Both the position numbers and the translations under genes were made by a program. DNA of 9,071 nucleotides, from positions 1 to 9,071 of the forward strand of contig JACCVC010000148.1 of the NCBI GenBank assembly GCA_013698305.1, written 5' to 3'. Position 1 is the first letter of the stretch. The number at the start of each line of letters is the position of its first letter. The notes below the pieces were generated by a model that had not been told where the DNA came from, did no database searches, and saw only the letters and a list, made by a program, of their open reading frames with translations. Source of the stretch: Chloroflexia bacterium. GTDB taxonomy: Bacteria > Chloroflexota > Chloroflexia > Thermomicrobiales > UBA6265. This document shows positions 1 to 7,460 of this stretch, piece after piece.

Positions 1-551
1 GACCACCAGGGCACATCCAGCACCGTATCGGCAGCCATGCCGGACAACCCATGGAGGCCAGAACCACGCATCAGGTGAAGCAACACCGTCTCAGCCTGAT
101 CGCGGGCATGATGTCCCAGGAGGACCGCATTCGCTCCCACATCGCCAGTGACGTCGCGAAACGCCTCGAACCGCACCCTCCGCGCCGCCTCTTCGATGCC
201 GACGCCAGGGTACAGCGTTGCCGGGTGGTCGGATGCCCGCCTGACAATCACATCGACGCCCAGTGACCGGCAGATCGCAGCAGCCCGACCCGCATCCTGT
301 TCTGCCTCATTCCTGAGCCGATGATCGACATGCACCGCAGTGAGGGAACACGCGCCAACCCGCGCCAAATCTCGCATGACGAGGAGCAATGCCAGGGAGT
401 CGCCACCACCGGAGTAGCCGACGAGCAGGCGCGGCTGCGCGGCCTCAAAGCGATCGACGATGAACGCGCGCGCGCGTTGAACCACCCCGACCTCGCTGGA
501 CCCGAGAGGTCGAGAGATCGGCGGGATGTCATCCGCGGGGTGATTGGACAT
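1..551 (-). CDS. tilS: tRNA(Ile)-lysidine synthetase TilS, N-terminal part (runs off left edge)
   Basis: TilS uses ATP and lysine to change C34 of the CAU anticodon of tRNA-Ile2 to lysidine, so that the tRNA reads AUA and is charged with isoleucine. Reading the minus strand from the ATG at 551-549 gives 183 codons with no stop before the edge. The PP-loop ATP-binding motif SGGGDS is at residues 47-52, preceded by LLVGY. HVDHRLR is at 74-80, and the family signature GHHARDQAETVLLHLMRGSG is at 146-165. These make the family clear. Bacterial TilS proteins usually exceed 300 residues, so the rest of the synthetase and the C-terminal domains lie outside the window. No in-frame ATG, GTG or TTG occurs between this ATG and the tRNA 26 nt upstream, which supports the start. 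A weak AGGA (562-565) lies 10 nt before it. The gene is probably cotranscribed with the tRNA. Confidence 0.93.
   Translation of the reverse strand, partial: MSNHPADDIPPISRPLGSSEVGVVQRARAFIVDRFEAAQPRLLVGYSGGGDSLALLLVMRDLARVGACSLTAVHVDHRLRNEAEQDAGRAAAICRSLGVDVIVRRASDHPATLYPGVGIEEAARRVRFEAFRDVTGDVGANAVLLGHHARDQAETVLLHLMRGSGLHGLSGMAADTVLDVPWW
463..478. repeat. Alternating CG palindrome inside tilS
   Basis: A perfect 16-bp palindrome with six consecutive CG dinucleotides (AACGCGCGCGCGCGTT) lies in codons 25-30 of tilS, where it encodes part of QRARAF. Alternating CG runs favour Z-DNA and can be unstable in length. No regulatory role can be shown from the sequence, and it may be only a by-product of Arg-Ala codons in a GC-rich gene. 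Confidence 0.5.
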
Positions 552-577
552 GTATGGGGAATCCTGAATGGAGGCGT

Positions 578-652
578 TGGTGCCGACGGGTGGAATCGAA
601 CCACCGACCGAAGGCTTATGAGTCCTTTGCTCTGCCGCTGAGCTACGTCGGC
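578..652 (-). tRNA. tRNA with anticodon CAT, probably elongator tRNA-Met
   Basis: The minus strand folds as a complete 75-nt cloverleaf. The acceptor stem is GCCGACG paired with CGTCGGC, followed by A73 and an encoded CCA. The D stem is GCTC/GAGC, the anticodon loop is CTCATAA with CAT at 618-620, the variable loop has 5 nt, and the T arm is GGTGG-TTCGATT-CCACC. The anticodon stem is AAGGA/GCCTT, with an A-G mismatch at 31-39. CAT anticodons belong to initiator Met, elongator Met or lysidine-modified Ile2. The G1-C72 pair argues against the initiator, which usually has a mismatch there. E. coli and B. subtilis tRNA-Ile2, as I recall them, have C4 and C5 in the acceptor stem. This tRNA has G4 and A5, which favours elongator Met, but Ile2 is not excluded. 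It lies between a minus-strand promoter and tilS. Confidence 0.95.
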
Positions 653-668
653 GCACGCAACGCGGAGA

Positions 669-698
669 ATCCTACCAAAGCCGCCCCTCCGAGGTCAA
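669..698 (-). promoter_or_regulatory. Sigma-70-like promoter for the tRNA-tilS unit
   Basis: On the minus strand a TTGACC -35 box (693-698, 5 of 6 to consensus) is separated by 18 nt from a TAGGAT -10 box (669-674, 4 of 6). Transcription would start near 662, about 10 nt before the mature tRNA 5' end at 652. That is the expected placement for a tRNA promoter. No terminator is evident between the tRNA and tilS, so this promoter may serve both. Confidence 0.6.
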
Positions 699-801
699 AT
701 CTGTGTCCTCGTTCGAGGCGTCAGGATCGAAATCGGCAGCAAACCAGTACGCTACACTTTCACGATGATGCCCGCTTCGTTCGATACACTCCCCTGACTC
801 A

Positions 802-830
802 TTGCTCGAATACCCGAAGGCGCTTATAGA
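802..830 (+). promoter_or_regulatory. Possible promoter very close to the pcrA start
   Basis: TTGCTC (802-807) and TATAGA (825-830) are spaced by exactly 17 nt. They match consensus at only 3 and 4 of 6 positions. The -10 box ends 3 nt before the pcrA ATG at 834, so transcription would begin on or next to the start codon. That would mean a leaderless or nearly leaderless mRNA. The only SD-like sequence, GAAGG at 816-820, is 13 nt from the ATG, which is far. This is a weak prediction, and a promoter further upstream in the 653-833 divergent spacer is also possible. Confidence 0.25.
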
Positions 831-833
831 TTC

Positions 834-3131
834 ATGCAAACCGAGACGCACCCACTCCTCACCAGCCTCAATCCGGAACAGCAACGCGCCGTGGTCACCA
901 CCGACGGCCCGGTGCTCGTCGTTGCCGGTCCCGGCTCCGGCAAGACTCGCGTCCTCACCCACCGCATCGCCTGGCTGCTTGAGCAAAAGGAGGCGCCGCC
1001 GGAATCGATCCTCGCCGTCACTTTCACCAACAAGGCGGCCAACGAGATGCGCGAGCGCATTCGACGCCTGGTCTCCGACACTGCCGCCAGCGGGCTGGTG
1101 ATGGGCACGTTTCACTCGCTCGGCGTCCGTATCCTGCGCCAGAACCCCTACCGCGCGGAAGAGTTGATCGACCTCAAGCCGAACTTCCTGATCTACGACA
1201 CCGCCGATCAGCTCAACGTCGCCAAGGAAGCGATCATCCACGAGCGGATGGACCCCAAGCAGATCCAGCCGCGCCGGATGCTCTCCGGCATCTCTCACGC
1301 CAAGTCGGAAATGAAGACCCCGGCGGATGTGACCAACGACGCGATGTCCTACGACCAGGAGCTCCTGGCGCGCGTCTACCACGAGTACGAACGGCGGCTC
1401 CGCGACCTGAACGCCGTCGACTTCGATGATCTGCTGACGCTTCCGTTGCGCCTGTTCGACGCCGATCCCAGGATTCTCGAGAAGTACCAGGCGCAGTTCC
1501 GATACATCCACGTTGACGAGTACCAGGACACCAACCGGGTGCAGTACGTGATGGTGACCGCGCTCGCCGAAGTCTGGCAAAACCTGTTCGTGGTCGGCGA
1601 TCCCGACCAGTCGATCTACGCCTGGCGCAACGCCGACATCACCAACATCCTGAACTTCCAGGACGACTACCCCGAAACCATCCAGATCAACCTGGAGCTG
1701 AACTACCGGTCGACCGGCCACATCGTCCAGGCGGCGGACCGCCTCATCCGCGAGAACAGGGACCGGATCGACCGTCCCATCCGCACCATGAATCCCGATG
1801 GCGACATGATCATGCTGCGTGAGCTTTCCGACCAGAACCACGAGGCCAGCTTCATCGTCGATGAGATTCGTCGCCTTACCCAATCCGGGCGCACCCGACC
1901 CGACCATGTTGCCGTGATGTACCGGACCACCGCCCAATCCCGCGTGCTGGAGGAGGCGTTCCGGCGATCCGAGGTGCCGTATCGCATCATCGGCGGCCTG
2001 CGGTTCTACGAGCGCAAGGAGGTGAAAGATATCCTCGCCTTCTTCAAGCTGCTCTACAACCCGGCGGATCGAATCGGGTTGGAACGCATCATCGACAACA
2101 CCCCGATCGGTCGTGGCTTCGGGCCACGCGCAATGGAAGTCCTGCTCGACTGGGCTCGGGAGCATCAGCGATCTCCCGTCGATGGGCTGGTCAGCATGGC
2201 GCCATCCATCTCGCCACGCTTCAAGGACGTCAGTCCGCCCGAAATCACCGGCTCCGCCCGCAAGGCGGCCGAGCGGATCGGCGCGACGCTGGCGATCCTT
2301 CAGGAACGGCGAGAGAAGTCGACGCTGAGCGAGCTCTTCGACGAGATCATCGAGGTGAGCGAGTATCGTGAGCAGTTTCGGAATGGCGCCGAGGACGACC
2401 TCCAGCGCTGGTCCAACGTCCAGGAGCTTCGCACGGACATGGAGCGGTTCGACACGCTGGATCCGTCAGAAGCGCTGACCCAGTACCTCGAGTCGGTGTC
2501 GCTGGTGAGTGACGTCGACGCGATGGACGAGGGCGATGCCGGTCAGGTCACGCTGATCACGCTGCACTCAGCCAAGGGGCTGGAGTTTCCCGTCGTGTTC
2601 ATCGCCGGCGTTGAAGAAGGCTTGCTTCCGATCAGCCGCGCGATCGAGGCGGAGCCGTTCGACCGCAAGCCGTTGGAGGAAGAGCGCCGCCTCTTCTACG
2701 TCGGCGTCACCCGAGCGGAACGGCAGCTCTACCTCACCTGCGCCACCTCGCGTATCTCCTATGGCCGATTCGCCAACTCCGAGCCGTCACGTTTTCTCGC
2801 CGGCATACCCGCTGAGGCGATGAAGTCCGTCACCCGCCGGGATAGCGTCGGCAGCGCCCGGACCGGGCGGTTCAGCGGCAGGCAGTCCGGCTCGCTGGCG
2901 AGCCGGGTGCAAGCGCCTGTTTCGTTCGACCCACCATCCTCAAACGAGCCGATGCACGTTCTGCCGGAGTTCAAGGTCACCCAACGCGTCTTTCACCCGA
3001 AGTTCGGGTCGGGTCTTATCACCGAAGTAACTGAGCTCAAGAACGATGTCGAGCTGGCGGTCGAGTTCCAGCGCCACGGCAAGAAGCGGCTGATGGCAAG
3101 TCTCGCCAACCTCGAGATCGTCGAGTCGTAG
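834..3131 (+). CDS. pcrA: UvrD/PcrA-type superfamily 1 ATP-dependent DNA helicase
   Basis: This is a 3'-5' DNA helicase acting in nucleotide excision repair, removal of stalled complexes and plasmid or replication-fork processing. All SF1A motifs are present: Walker A AGPGSGKTR (31-39), motif Ia TFTNKAANEM (63-72), DEYQD (228-232), GDPDQSIYAWR (255-265), NYRST (290-294), LHSAKG (577-582) and the VI motif YVGVTRA (622-628). The protein has 765 residues, near the usual 720-770. After a low-complexity Ser/Arg/Pro linker (about 655-712), residues about 713-762 contain VFHPKFGSG. This matches the Tudor-like tail that lets PcrA/UvrD bind RNA polymerase. PcrA fits better than Rep, which lacks this tail. 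The ATG at 834 is the only usable start, because an in-frame TGA lies at 795 and no other start codon follows it. This is the first gene of a three-gene cluster; dgt follows after 16 nt. The gene is complete. Confidence 0.96.
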   Translation: MQTETHPLLTSLNPEQQRAVVTTDGPVLVVAGPGSGKTRVLTHRIAWLLEQKEAPPESILAVTFTNKAANEMRERIRRLVSDTAASGLVMGTFHSLGVRILRQNPYRAEELIDLKPNFLIYDTADQLNVAKEAIIHERMDPKQIQPRRMLSGISHAKSEMKTPADVTNDAMSYDQELLARVYHEYERRLRDLNAVDFDDLLTLPLRLFDADPRILEKYQAQFRYIHVDEYQDTNRVQYVMVTALAEVWQNLFVVGDPDQSIYAWRNADITNILNFQDDYPETIQINLELNYRSTGHIVQAADRLIRENRDRIDRPIRTMNPDGDMIMLRELSDQNHEASFIVDEIRRLTQSGRTRPDHVAVMYRTTAQSRVLEEAFRRSEVPYRIIGGLRFYERKEVKDILAFFKLLYNPADRIGLERIIDNTPIGRGFGPRAMEVLLDWAREHQRSPVDGLVSMAPSISPRFKDVSPPEITGSARKAAERIGATLAILQERREKSTLSELFDEIIEVSEYREQFRNGAEDDLQRWSNVQELRTDMERFDTLDPSEALTQYLESVSLVSDVDAMDEGDAGQVTLITLHSAKGLEFPVVFIAGVEEGLLPISRAIEAEPFDRKPLEEERRLFYVGVTRAERQLYLTCATSRISYGRFANSEPSRFLAGIPAEAMKSVTRRDSVGSARTGRFSGRQSGSLASRVQAPVSFDPPSSNEPMHVLPEFKVTQRVFHPKFGSGLITEVTELKNDVELAVEFQRHGKKRLMASLANLEIVES

Positions 3132-3147
3132 GCTGGAGAGAATCGGC

Positions 3148-4203
3148 ATGGTGACTACCACCGCCACCAGCGACAGTTCAATCCGCGCCATGCTCGAGCG
3201 CTTCGAGGACGATCGCCTCGTTCCGCTGGCGACACGGAGCAATCAGGCGACCAGACCTGTTGAGGAAGACGAGTCGCCGGTCCGCATGGCGTTCCAGCGC
3301 GACCGCGATCGGATCATCCACTCCAAGAGCTTCCGGCGCCTGATGCACAAGACGCAGGTGTTCATCGCACCAGGCGGCGACCACTATCGCACCCGGCTCA
3401 CTCACACGCTCGAAGTGGCTCAACTCGCCCGCACCGTCGGTCGGGCGCTCCGGCTCAATGAGGACTTGGTCGAGGCGATCGGCATGGGCCACGACCTCGG
3501 ACACACCCCGTTCGGCCATGCCGGGGAACGCGCGCTGGCAGAAGTCTTTCCCAACTTCCGGCACAATGAGCAAAGCCTGCGCGTTGTCGACATCCTCGAA
3601 AAGGATGGCGCCGGCCTCAATCTCACCAACGAGGTACGAGACGGAATCCTTCGCCATTCCAAACCGAGGGAGTCGATCGAAGGCGCCGTTTCCGGCCATC
3701 CGTCCACGCTGGAGGGCATGGTGATCAAGGTCGTCGACAGCATCGCCTACATGAATCATGATCTGGATGACGCGATCCGATCCGGGTTGCTCAGCTATGC
3801 TTCGATCCCGTCTCGGATTACCGAGCGTCTCGGTGACACCCACCCTACGCGGATCAACTCGCTCATACTCGACCTGATCGATCACTCCCAGGTGGAGCAG
3901 CCTCCGGCATCAATCGAGCTTTCTCCGGAAATGCGACAGACGGCCAATGAGCTTCGTGGCTTTCTCTTCGAGCGCGTGTATGATCCGATCAACCAGCGAG
4001 ACCAGACCCGCGAGGCGAGAGACATCGTCCTTGCCTTGTTTGACTGGTTCACCCAGCATCCCGAAGAGATTCCCGCCACCATCCCTGAGTTGCCAGGCGA
4101 GTCGCTGGACCGGCGGGCGGCGGACTCGGTCGCTACCATGACCGATCGCTACGCGTTGGAACTCCATCGACGCATTGCGCCACATCAGGTTCTCGTCCCG
4201 TAG
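3148..4203 (+). CDS. dgt: dGTPase-family HD-domain deoxynucleotide triphosphohydrolase
   Basis: Members of this family remove triphosphate from dGTP or other dNTPs and so affect dNTP pools. The metal-binding HD signature is complete: H86 (in RTRLTHT), H115-D116 (in GMGHDLGHTPFGH) and D197 (in VVDSIAYMNHD). The N-terminal segment SFRRLMHKTQVF, followed by GDHYRTRLTHTLEV, is characteristic of dGTPase. At 351 residues it matches the shorter 'dGTPase-like' bacterial group rather than the roughly 500-residue E. coli Dgt. True substrate preference therefore cannot be read from sequence. The ATG at 3148 has a GGAGAG ribosome binding site (3135-3140) 7 nt upstream. It lies 16 nt after pcrA and 20 nt before dnaG, so it is very probably cotranscribed with both. 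This ties nucleotide supply to primer synthesis and repair. Confidence 0.92.
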   Translation: MVTTTATSDSSIRAMLERFEDDRLVPLATRSNQATRPVEEDESPVRMAFQRDRDRIIHSKSFRRLMHKTQVFIAPGGDHYRTRLTHTLEVAQLARTVGRALRLNEDLVEAIGMGHDLGHTPFGHAGERALAEVFPNFRHNEQSLRVVDILEKDGAGLNLTNEVRDGILRHSKPRESIEGAVSGHPSTLEGMVIKVVDSIAYMNHDLDDAIRSGLLSYASIPSRITERLGDTHPTRINSLILDLIDHSQVEQPPASIELSPEMRQTANELRGFLFERVYDPINQRDQTREARDIVLALFDWFTQHPEEIPATIPELPGESLDRRAADSVATMTDRYALELHRRIAPHQVLVP

Positions 4204-4223
4204 CGGCGAAAGAGAGGCTCGAC

Positions 4224-6119
4224 ATGGCAAACGACGCCGTCGCGGAAATTCGGGATCGACTCGACATTGTCGATCTCGTGCAGCAGTACGTGCCCGGACT
4301 CAAGCGAACCGGACGAAGCTTCAAGGGGCTGTGTCCCTTCCATCAGGAGAAGACGCCCTCGTTCGTCGTCTTCGCCGATTCACAGAACTTCCACTGTTTT
4401 GGATGTGGCAAGGGTGGCGATCTCTTCACCTTCTTCATGTTGATCGAAGGCGTCGAGTTCCGCGAGGCGCTACGCGACCTGGCGGTACGAGCCGGCGTGG
4501 AGTTGCAACAAGGAGGCTTCGTCACACCACAGCACGATGAGGATCGCGCCAAGCTCATCGGCGCCAACGACCTGGCGGCAACCTGGTTCCACCATATCCT
4601 GACCAAGGCGCCGCAGGGAGAAGCCGGGCGGAGGTTGCTACAGGAGCGCGGGATATCCGACGAGATGGTGGAGCGATTCCGGCTTGGATTCGCGCCCGAC
4701 TCCTGGGAGCTTCTCCTGAGCTTCCTCGGCTCTCGCTCAATAGAACCGGAACTTGCGCTCGAAGCGGGCCTGATCCAGGAGCGTCGCAGTGGCGACGGCC
4801 ACTACGACCGGTTTCGGAATCGGTTCATGTTTCCGATCAGCAATCGAGATGGAGAGGTCGTCGGATTCGGCGGGCGCGCCATCGGCGACGACATGCCGAA
4901 GTACCTCAACAGCCCGCAGACCACGATTTTTGACAAGGGTTCGCTGGTCTACGGCCTCGATCTCGCTCGCGAGTCGATCCGCAAGGCCGAGGAAGTGGTG
5001 ATCGTCGAGGGGTACATGGATGTCATCGCCGCCCACCAGTTCGGGCACGAGAACGTCGTGGCCTCCATGGGCACGGCTCTGACCGAGGCGCAGGTGAGCC
5101 AGGTCAGGCGAGGCGCAAAGCGCATCGTCATGGCGCTCGACGCCGACGCCGCCGGCCAAATGGCGACCCTGCGTGGACTCGAGACGATGACCGACTCGAT
5201 GGGCAACGAGGACGAGCAACAGTCGACCAACGCCTTCGGCATCGTGCGTTTCGAGCGCAAGCTCAAGACCGAGATCGCCATCGCCCAGATGCCCGAAGGG
5301 AAGGATCCGGACGACATCCTTCGCCAGAGTCCGGATGATTGGCCATCACTCATCAAGCGTGCCCAGCCGTTCCTGGATTTCACCATCGATATCCTGACCG
5401 GGGATGTCGGCGCCGACGACGCCCGAGGCAAATCCGAGGCCGTCCATCGAATTGCGCCGCTCTTCCGGCAGATCACGGACCGGGTGGTTCAGGCGCACTA
5501 TGTCGGTGAGCTCGCTCGCAAGCTCCGGCTGGACGAGCGCATCGTCCTTTCAGAAATCCGCAGGACCAACATGGCGGGCAGGGAACGTTCTCTGCGCCAG
5601 CAGGTGTCACGTGAGTCCGAGCAGGTCGACGGTCGCGCGAGGGAGCGGACGAACGAGAACTATCTCACTGCCCTCCTGCTGCGACACCATCAGCTGACTG
5701 CAGACATCGTCGCTGCTGTCCCACTCGACGACATCCATGACGCCAGAAACCGCGCGATCCTCGGGACCATAGCGTCTGAAGACCTAAGTGGCATGACCGC
5801 AGAGCAGTTCGTCGTCGGACTCGAAGAAGAGATCGCCGACCACGCCGACTATCTGTTGAACTCACTTGAAGGACGTCCGGAGCAGTTTCCGGGGCAAATC
5901 AGGATGGAGACGACCCAGATTCTCTCCAACCTCGGCAAGGAACGCTTCGGGTTCCTGCTACGAGAACTGCAGAGTGATCTTCGAGAGGCAGAAAAGCGAG
6001 AAGACGGCGATGCCATTGAACTGCTCAAGGAGCAGCTGCGATCACTTGCGGAGCGACACGGTCGTTATAACCCGCCGGTCAGCCCGTACTTCAAGGACAG
6101 TCGCAGCCCCGCGCGTTAG
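4224..6119 (+). CDS. dnaG: DNA primase DnaG
   Basis: DnaG makes the RNA primers for lagging-strand and initiation synthesis, working with the DnaB helicase. The N-terminal CHC2 zinc-binding domain has C37, H40, C58 and C61 (CPFH...HCFGCG). The catalytic core contains FGGRAIG and the KYLNSP segment. The Toprim domain has E262 in VEGYMDV and the D306-x-D308 pair in ALDADAAGQ. A C-terminal helical region starting near NENYLTALLL (477) fits the DnaB-binding domain. The length of 631 residues is normal (E. coli has 581). About 44 residues separate GQ (312) from the PEGKDPDD motif (357), against about 25 in E. coli, so there is an insertion of about 19 residues, rich in Asp, Glu and Gln at its start. 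The ATG at 4224 has GAGAGG (4212-4217) 6 nt upstream. It is the last gene of the pcrA-dgt-dnaG cluster. rpoD, a frequent neighbour of dnaG, does not follow. Confidence 0.97.
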   Translation: MANDAVAEIRDRLDIVDLVQQYVPGLKRTGRSFKGLCPFHQEKTPSFVVFADSQNFHCFGCGKGGDLFTFFMLIEGVEFREALRDLAVRAGVELQQGGFVTPQHDEDRAKLIGANDLAATWFHHILTKAPQGEAGRRLLQERGISDEMVERFRLGFAPDSWELLLSFLGSRSIEPELALEAGLIQERRSGDGHYDRFRNRFMFPISNRDGEVVGFGGRAIGDDMPKYLNSPQTTIFDKGSLVYGLDLARESIRKAEEVVIVEGYMDVIAAHQFGHENVVASMGTALTEAQVSQVRRGAKRIVMALDADAAGQMATLRGLETMTDSMGNEDEQQSTNAFGIVRFERKLKTEIAIAQMPEGKDPDDILRQSPDDWPSLIKRAQPFLDFTIDILTGDVGADDARGKSEAVHRIAPLFRQITDRVVQAHYVGELARKLRLDERIVLSEIRRTNMAGRERSLRQQVSRESEQVDGRARERTNENYLTALLLRHHQLTADIVAAVPLDDIHDARNRAILGTIASEDLSGMTAEQFVVGLEEEIADHADYLLNSLEGRPEQFPGQIRMETTQILSNLGKERFGFLLRELQSDLREAEKREDGDAIELLKEQLRSLAERHGRYNPPVSPYFKDSRSPAR

Positions 6120-6365
6120 GCTGTCGGTGGAGCTACCGTTCAGGTGCTCCTCCCGCCCCGCATGAGCCAGGACGCAGACGCGCAGCGACCCATGAATTAA
6201 CCCCAGTCCCTTGGTCACCTATTCGCTGGAAGAAATGGTCGACGATGTGCAATGGCGACAATTTATCCGGCAACAACCGCCGTGCTCCGCGAACCCGATT
6301 TGGGTGTATGATGACGATGGGTCCCAACCTTTTTCATCACATTCAACCCGAATGGGAGGTCGTCA
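6120..6365. other. Intergenic spacer between dnaG and the methyltransferase gene
   Basis: This 246-nt gap breaks the tight spacing of the upstream cluster and suggests that the methyltransferase is transcribed separately. A TATGAT box preceded by TG (6305-6312) resembles a -10 element about 50 nt before the next start. I see no acceptable -35 box 16-18 nt upstream of it. Short open frames on both strands here show no recognisable protein character. I see no RNA gene or riboswitch. Confidence 0.5.
6125..6138 (+). terminator. Weak hairpin just after dnaG, possible terminator
   Basis: CGGTG-GAGC-TACCG forms a stem of four Watson-Crick pairs plus one G-T pair with a GAGC tetraloop, 5 nt after the dnaG stop codon. 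No T-run follows it (next bases are TTCAGG), so it is not a standard intrinsic terminator. It is listed because it is the only hairpin I found at the end of the three-gene cluster. Confidence 0.2.
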
Positions 6366-7460
6366 ATGGCTACACCGGACTCTCTCATGGGCTCTCCCGA
6401 TGACCTTGTGGAGCGGCTCTTTGCCGCGACATTGGGGGCCATGGATCTCTTCTCTGTGTATTTGGGAGACCGCCTCGGCTACTACCGGGCGCTCGCCGAG
6501 GGTGGTGCGGCGACGAGCGCCGAACTCGCGCAACGCACCGGAACGGCCGAGCGCTATGCACGCGAGTGGCTGGAGCAGCAGGCGACCACCAGTATCCTCA
6601 GGTGTGAGAATCCGGAAGCTGAGATGTCCGTGCGGCGCTTCCAGCTACCGGTCGCGTATGAGGCGGTGCTCATCGATCCGGACAGCCTTACCGCGATGGC
6701 GCCGTCCGCCTTGGTCTTCGCGGGCTGTGTGAAGCCGTTGCCGCAGCTCCTTGAAGCCTTCCGGACCGGTGCAGGTGTCCCGTACGAGGACTACGGTGCT
6801 GACATGCACGAGGGAATTGCTGCATTCAATCGCCCCGGGTTCGTTCATCTCCTGACCCAGGTTTGGCTGTCAGCGATGCCCGATGTCCATGCTCGTCTGC
6901 AGGCCGACCCGCCCGCGCGCGTTGCCGACATCGGTATGGGGCTGGGCTGGTCGAGCATCGCCATCGCCAAGGGATACCCGAACCTCCAGGTCGACGGATA
7001 CGACCTCGACGAGGCGTCGGTCGCGGCAGCGCGAGCTAACGCCGAGGCAGCCGGAGTCGACGACCGCGTCACGTTCCATTGCCGGGACGCTGGCGACTCG
7101 GACCTCGTCGGGCTATACGACCTGGCACTGGCCTTCGAGTGCATCCATGACATGTCGAATCCCGTGGCTGTGCTTGGATCTATGCGAAGGCTGGCTGGGG
7201 ACTCCGGGGCTGTGTTGGTGGCCGACGAGAAAGTGGCTGACCGATTCACCGCCCCGGGTGACGAGGTCGAGCGCTTCATGTATGGCTTTAGCATCCTCCA
7301 CTGCCTGCCGGTCGGGATGGCGGATAAGCCATCGGTCGGGACGGGGACGGTAATCCGCGAGTCAACGATGCGTCGCTATGCGGTGGAAGCGGGATTCCAT
7401 GAGACCGAGGTGCTGCCGATCGAGCACGACTTTCTCCGCTTTTACCGGCTCCACTCGTGA
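6366..7460 (+). CDS. Class I SAM-dependent methyltransferase, Rv2258c-like with winged-helix N-terminus
   Basis: The protein has 364 residues. Residues about 12-85 (DRLGYYRAL, SAELAQRTG, YAREWLEQQ) look like the winged-helix, dimerisation-type domain found before the catalytic fold in Rv2258c-type and O-methyltransferase-like proteins. The Rossmann-like methyltransferase domain follows. Motif I is DIGMGLGWSS (188-197), fitting the DxGxGxG SAM-binding pattern. The acidic ribose-contact region is DGYDLDE (210-216), followed by AAGVDDRVTFHCRDAGD and then LAFECIHD as a motif IV-like segment. The substrate is unknown and might be a small molecule; such proteins are sometimes annotated as regulators. 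The ATG at 6366 has a strong GGGAGG site (6354-6359) 6 nt upstream. The gene stands alone, and its stop faces selA across about 210 nt. The family is clear, but the function is not. Confidence 0.88.
   Translation: MATPDSLMGSPDDLVERLFAATLGAMDLFSVYLGDRLGYYRALAEGGAATSAELAQRTGTAERYAREWLEQQATTSILRCENPEAEMSVRRFQLPVAYEAVLIDPDSLTAMAPSALVFAGCVKPLPQLLEAFRTGAGVPYEDYGADMHEGIAAFNRPGFVHLLTQVWLSAMPDVHARLQADPPARVADIGMGLGWSSIAIAKGYPNLQVDGYDLDEASVAAARANAEAAGVDDRVTFHCRDAGDSDLVGLYDLALAFECIHDMSNPVAVLGSMRRLAGDSGAVLVADEKVADRFTAPGDEVERFMYGFSILHCLPVGMADKPSVGTGTVIRESTMRRYAVEAGFHETEVLPIEHDFLRFYRLHS

Noticed and set aside
248..604. Minus-strand frame of 118 codons crossing the tRNA
   Set aside because: It is out of frame with tilS, which has the PP-loop and HHxxDQAET motifs in another minus-strand frame, and it would start inside the tRNA gene.
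578..652. Initiator tRNA-fMet as the identity of the CAT tRNA
   Set aside because: It has a paired G1-C72 end and lacks the run of three G-C pairs next to the anticodon loop that marks bacterial initiators.
672..2165. Long open frame (497 codons) on the minus strand opposite the helicase gene
   Set aside because: It lies antisense to a helicase gene whose motifs are intact throughout. Its Val/Asp/Gly-rich product resembles no family and is typical of the mirror frame of a GC-rich gene.
3178..3885. Minus-strand frame of 235 codons opposite dgt
   Set aside because: It is fully antisense to dgt, which has a complete HD signature, and it has no recognisable domain.
6211..6732. Plus-strand frame with a TTG start, before and overlapping the methyltransferase
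   Set aside because: It overlaps more than 360 nt of the well-supported methyltransferase in another frame. Its second half is a Ser/Arg/Pro-rich shadow product, and no ribosome binding site is evident.
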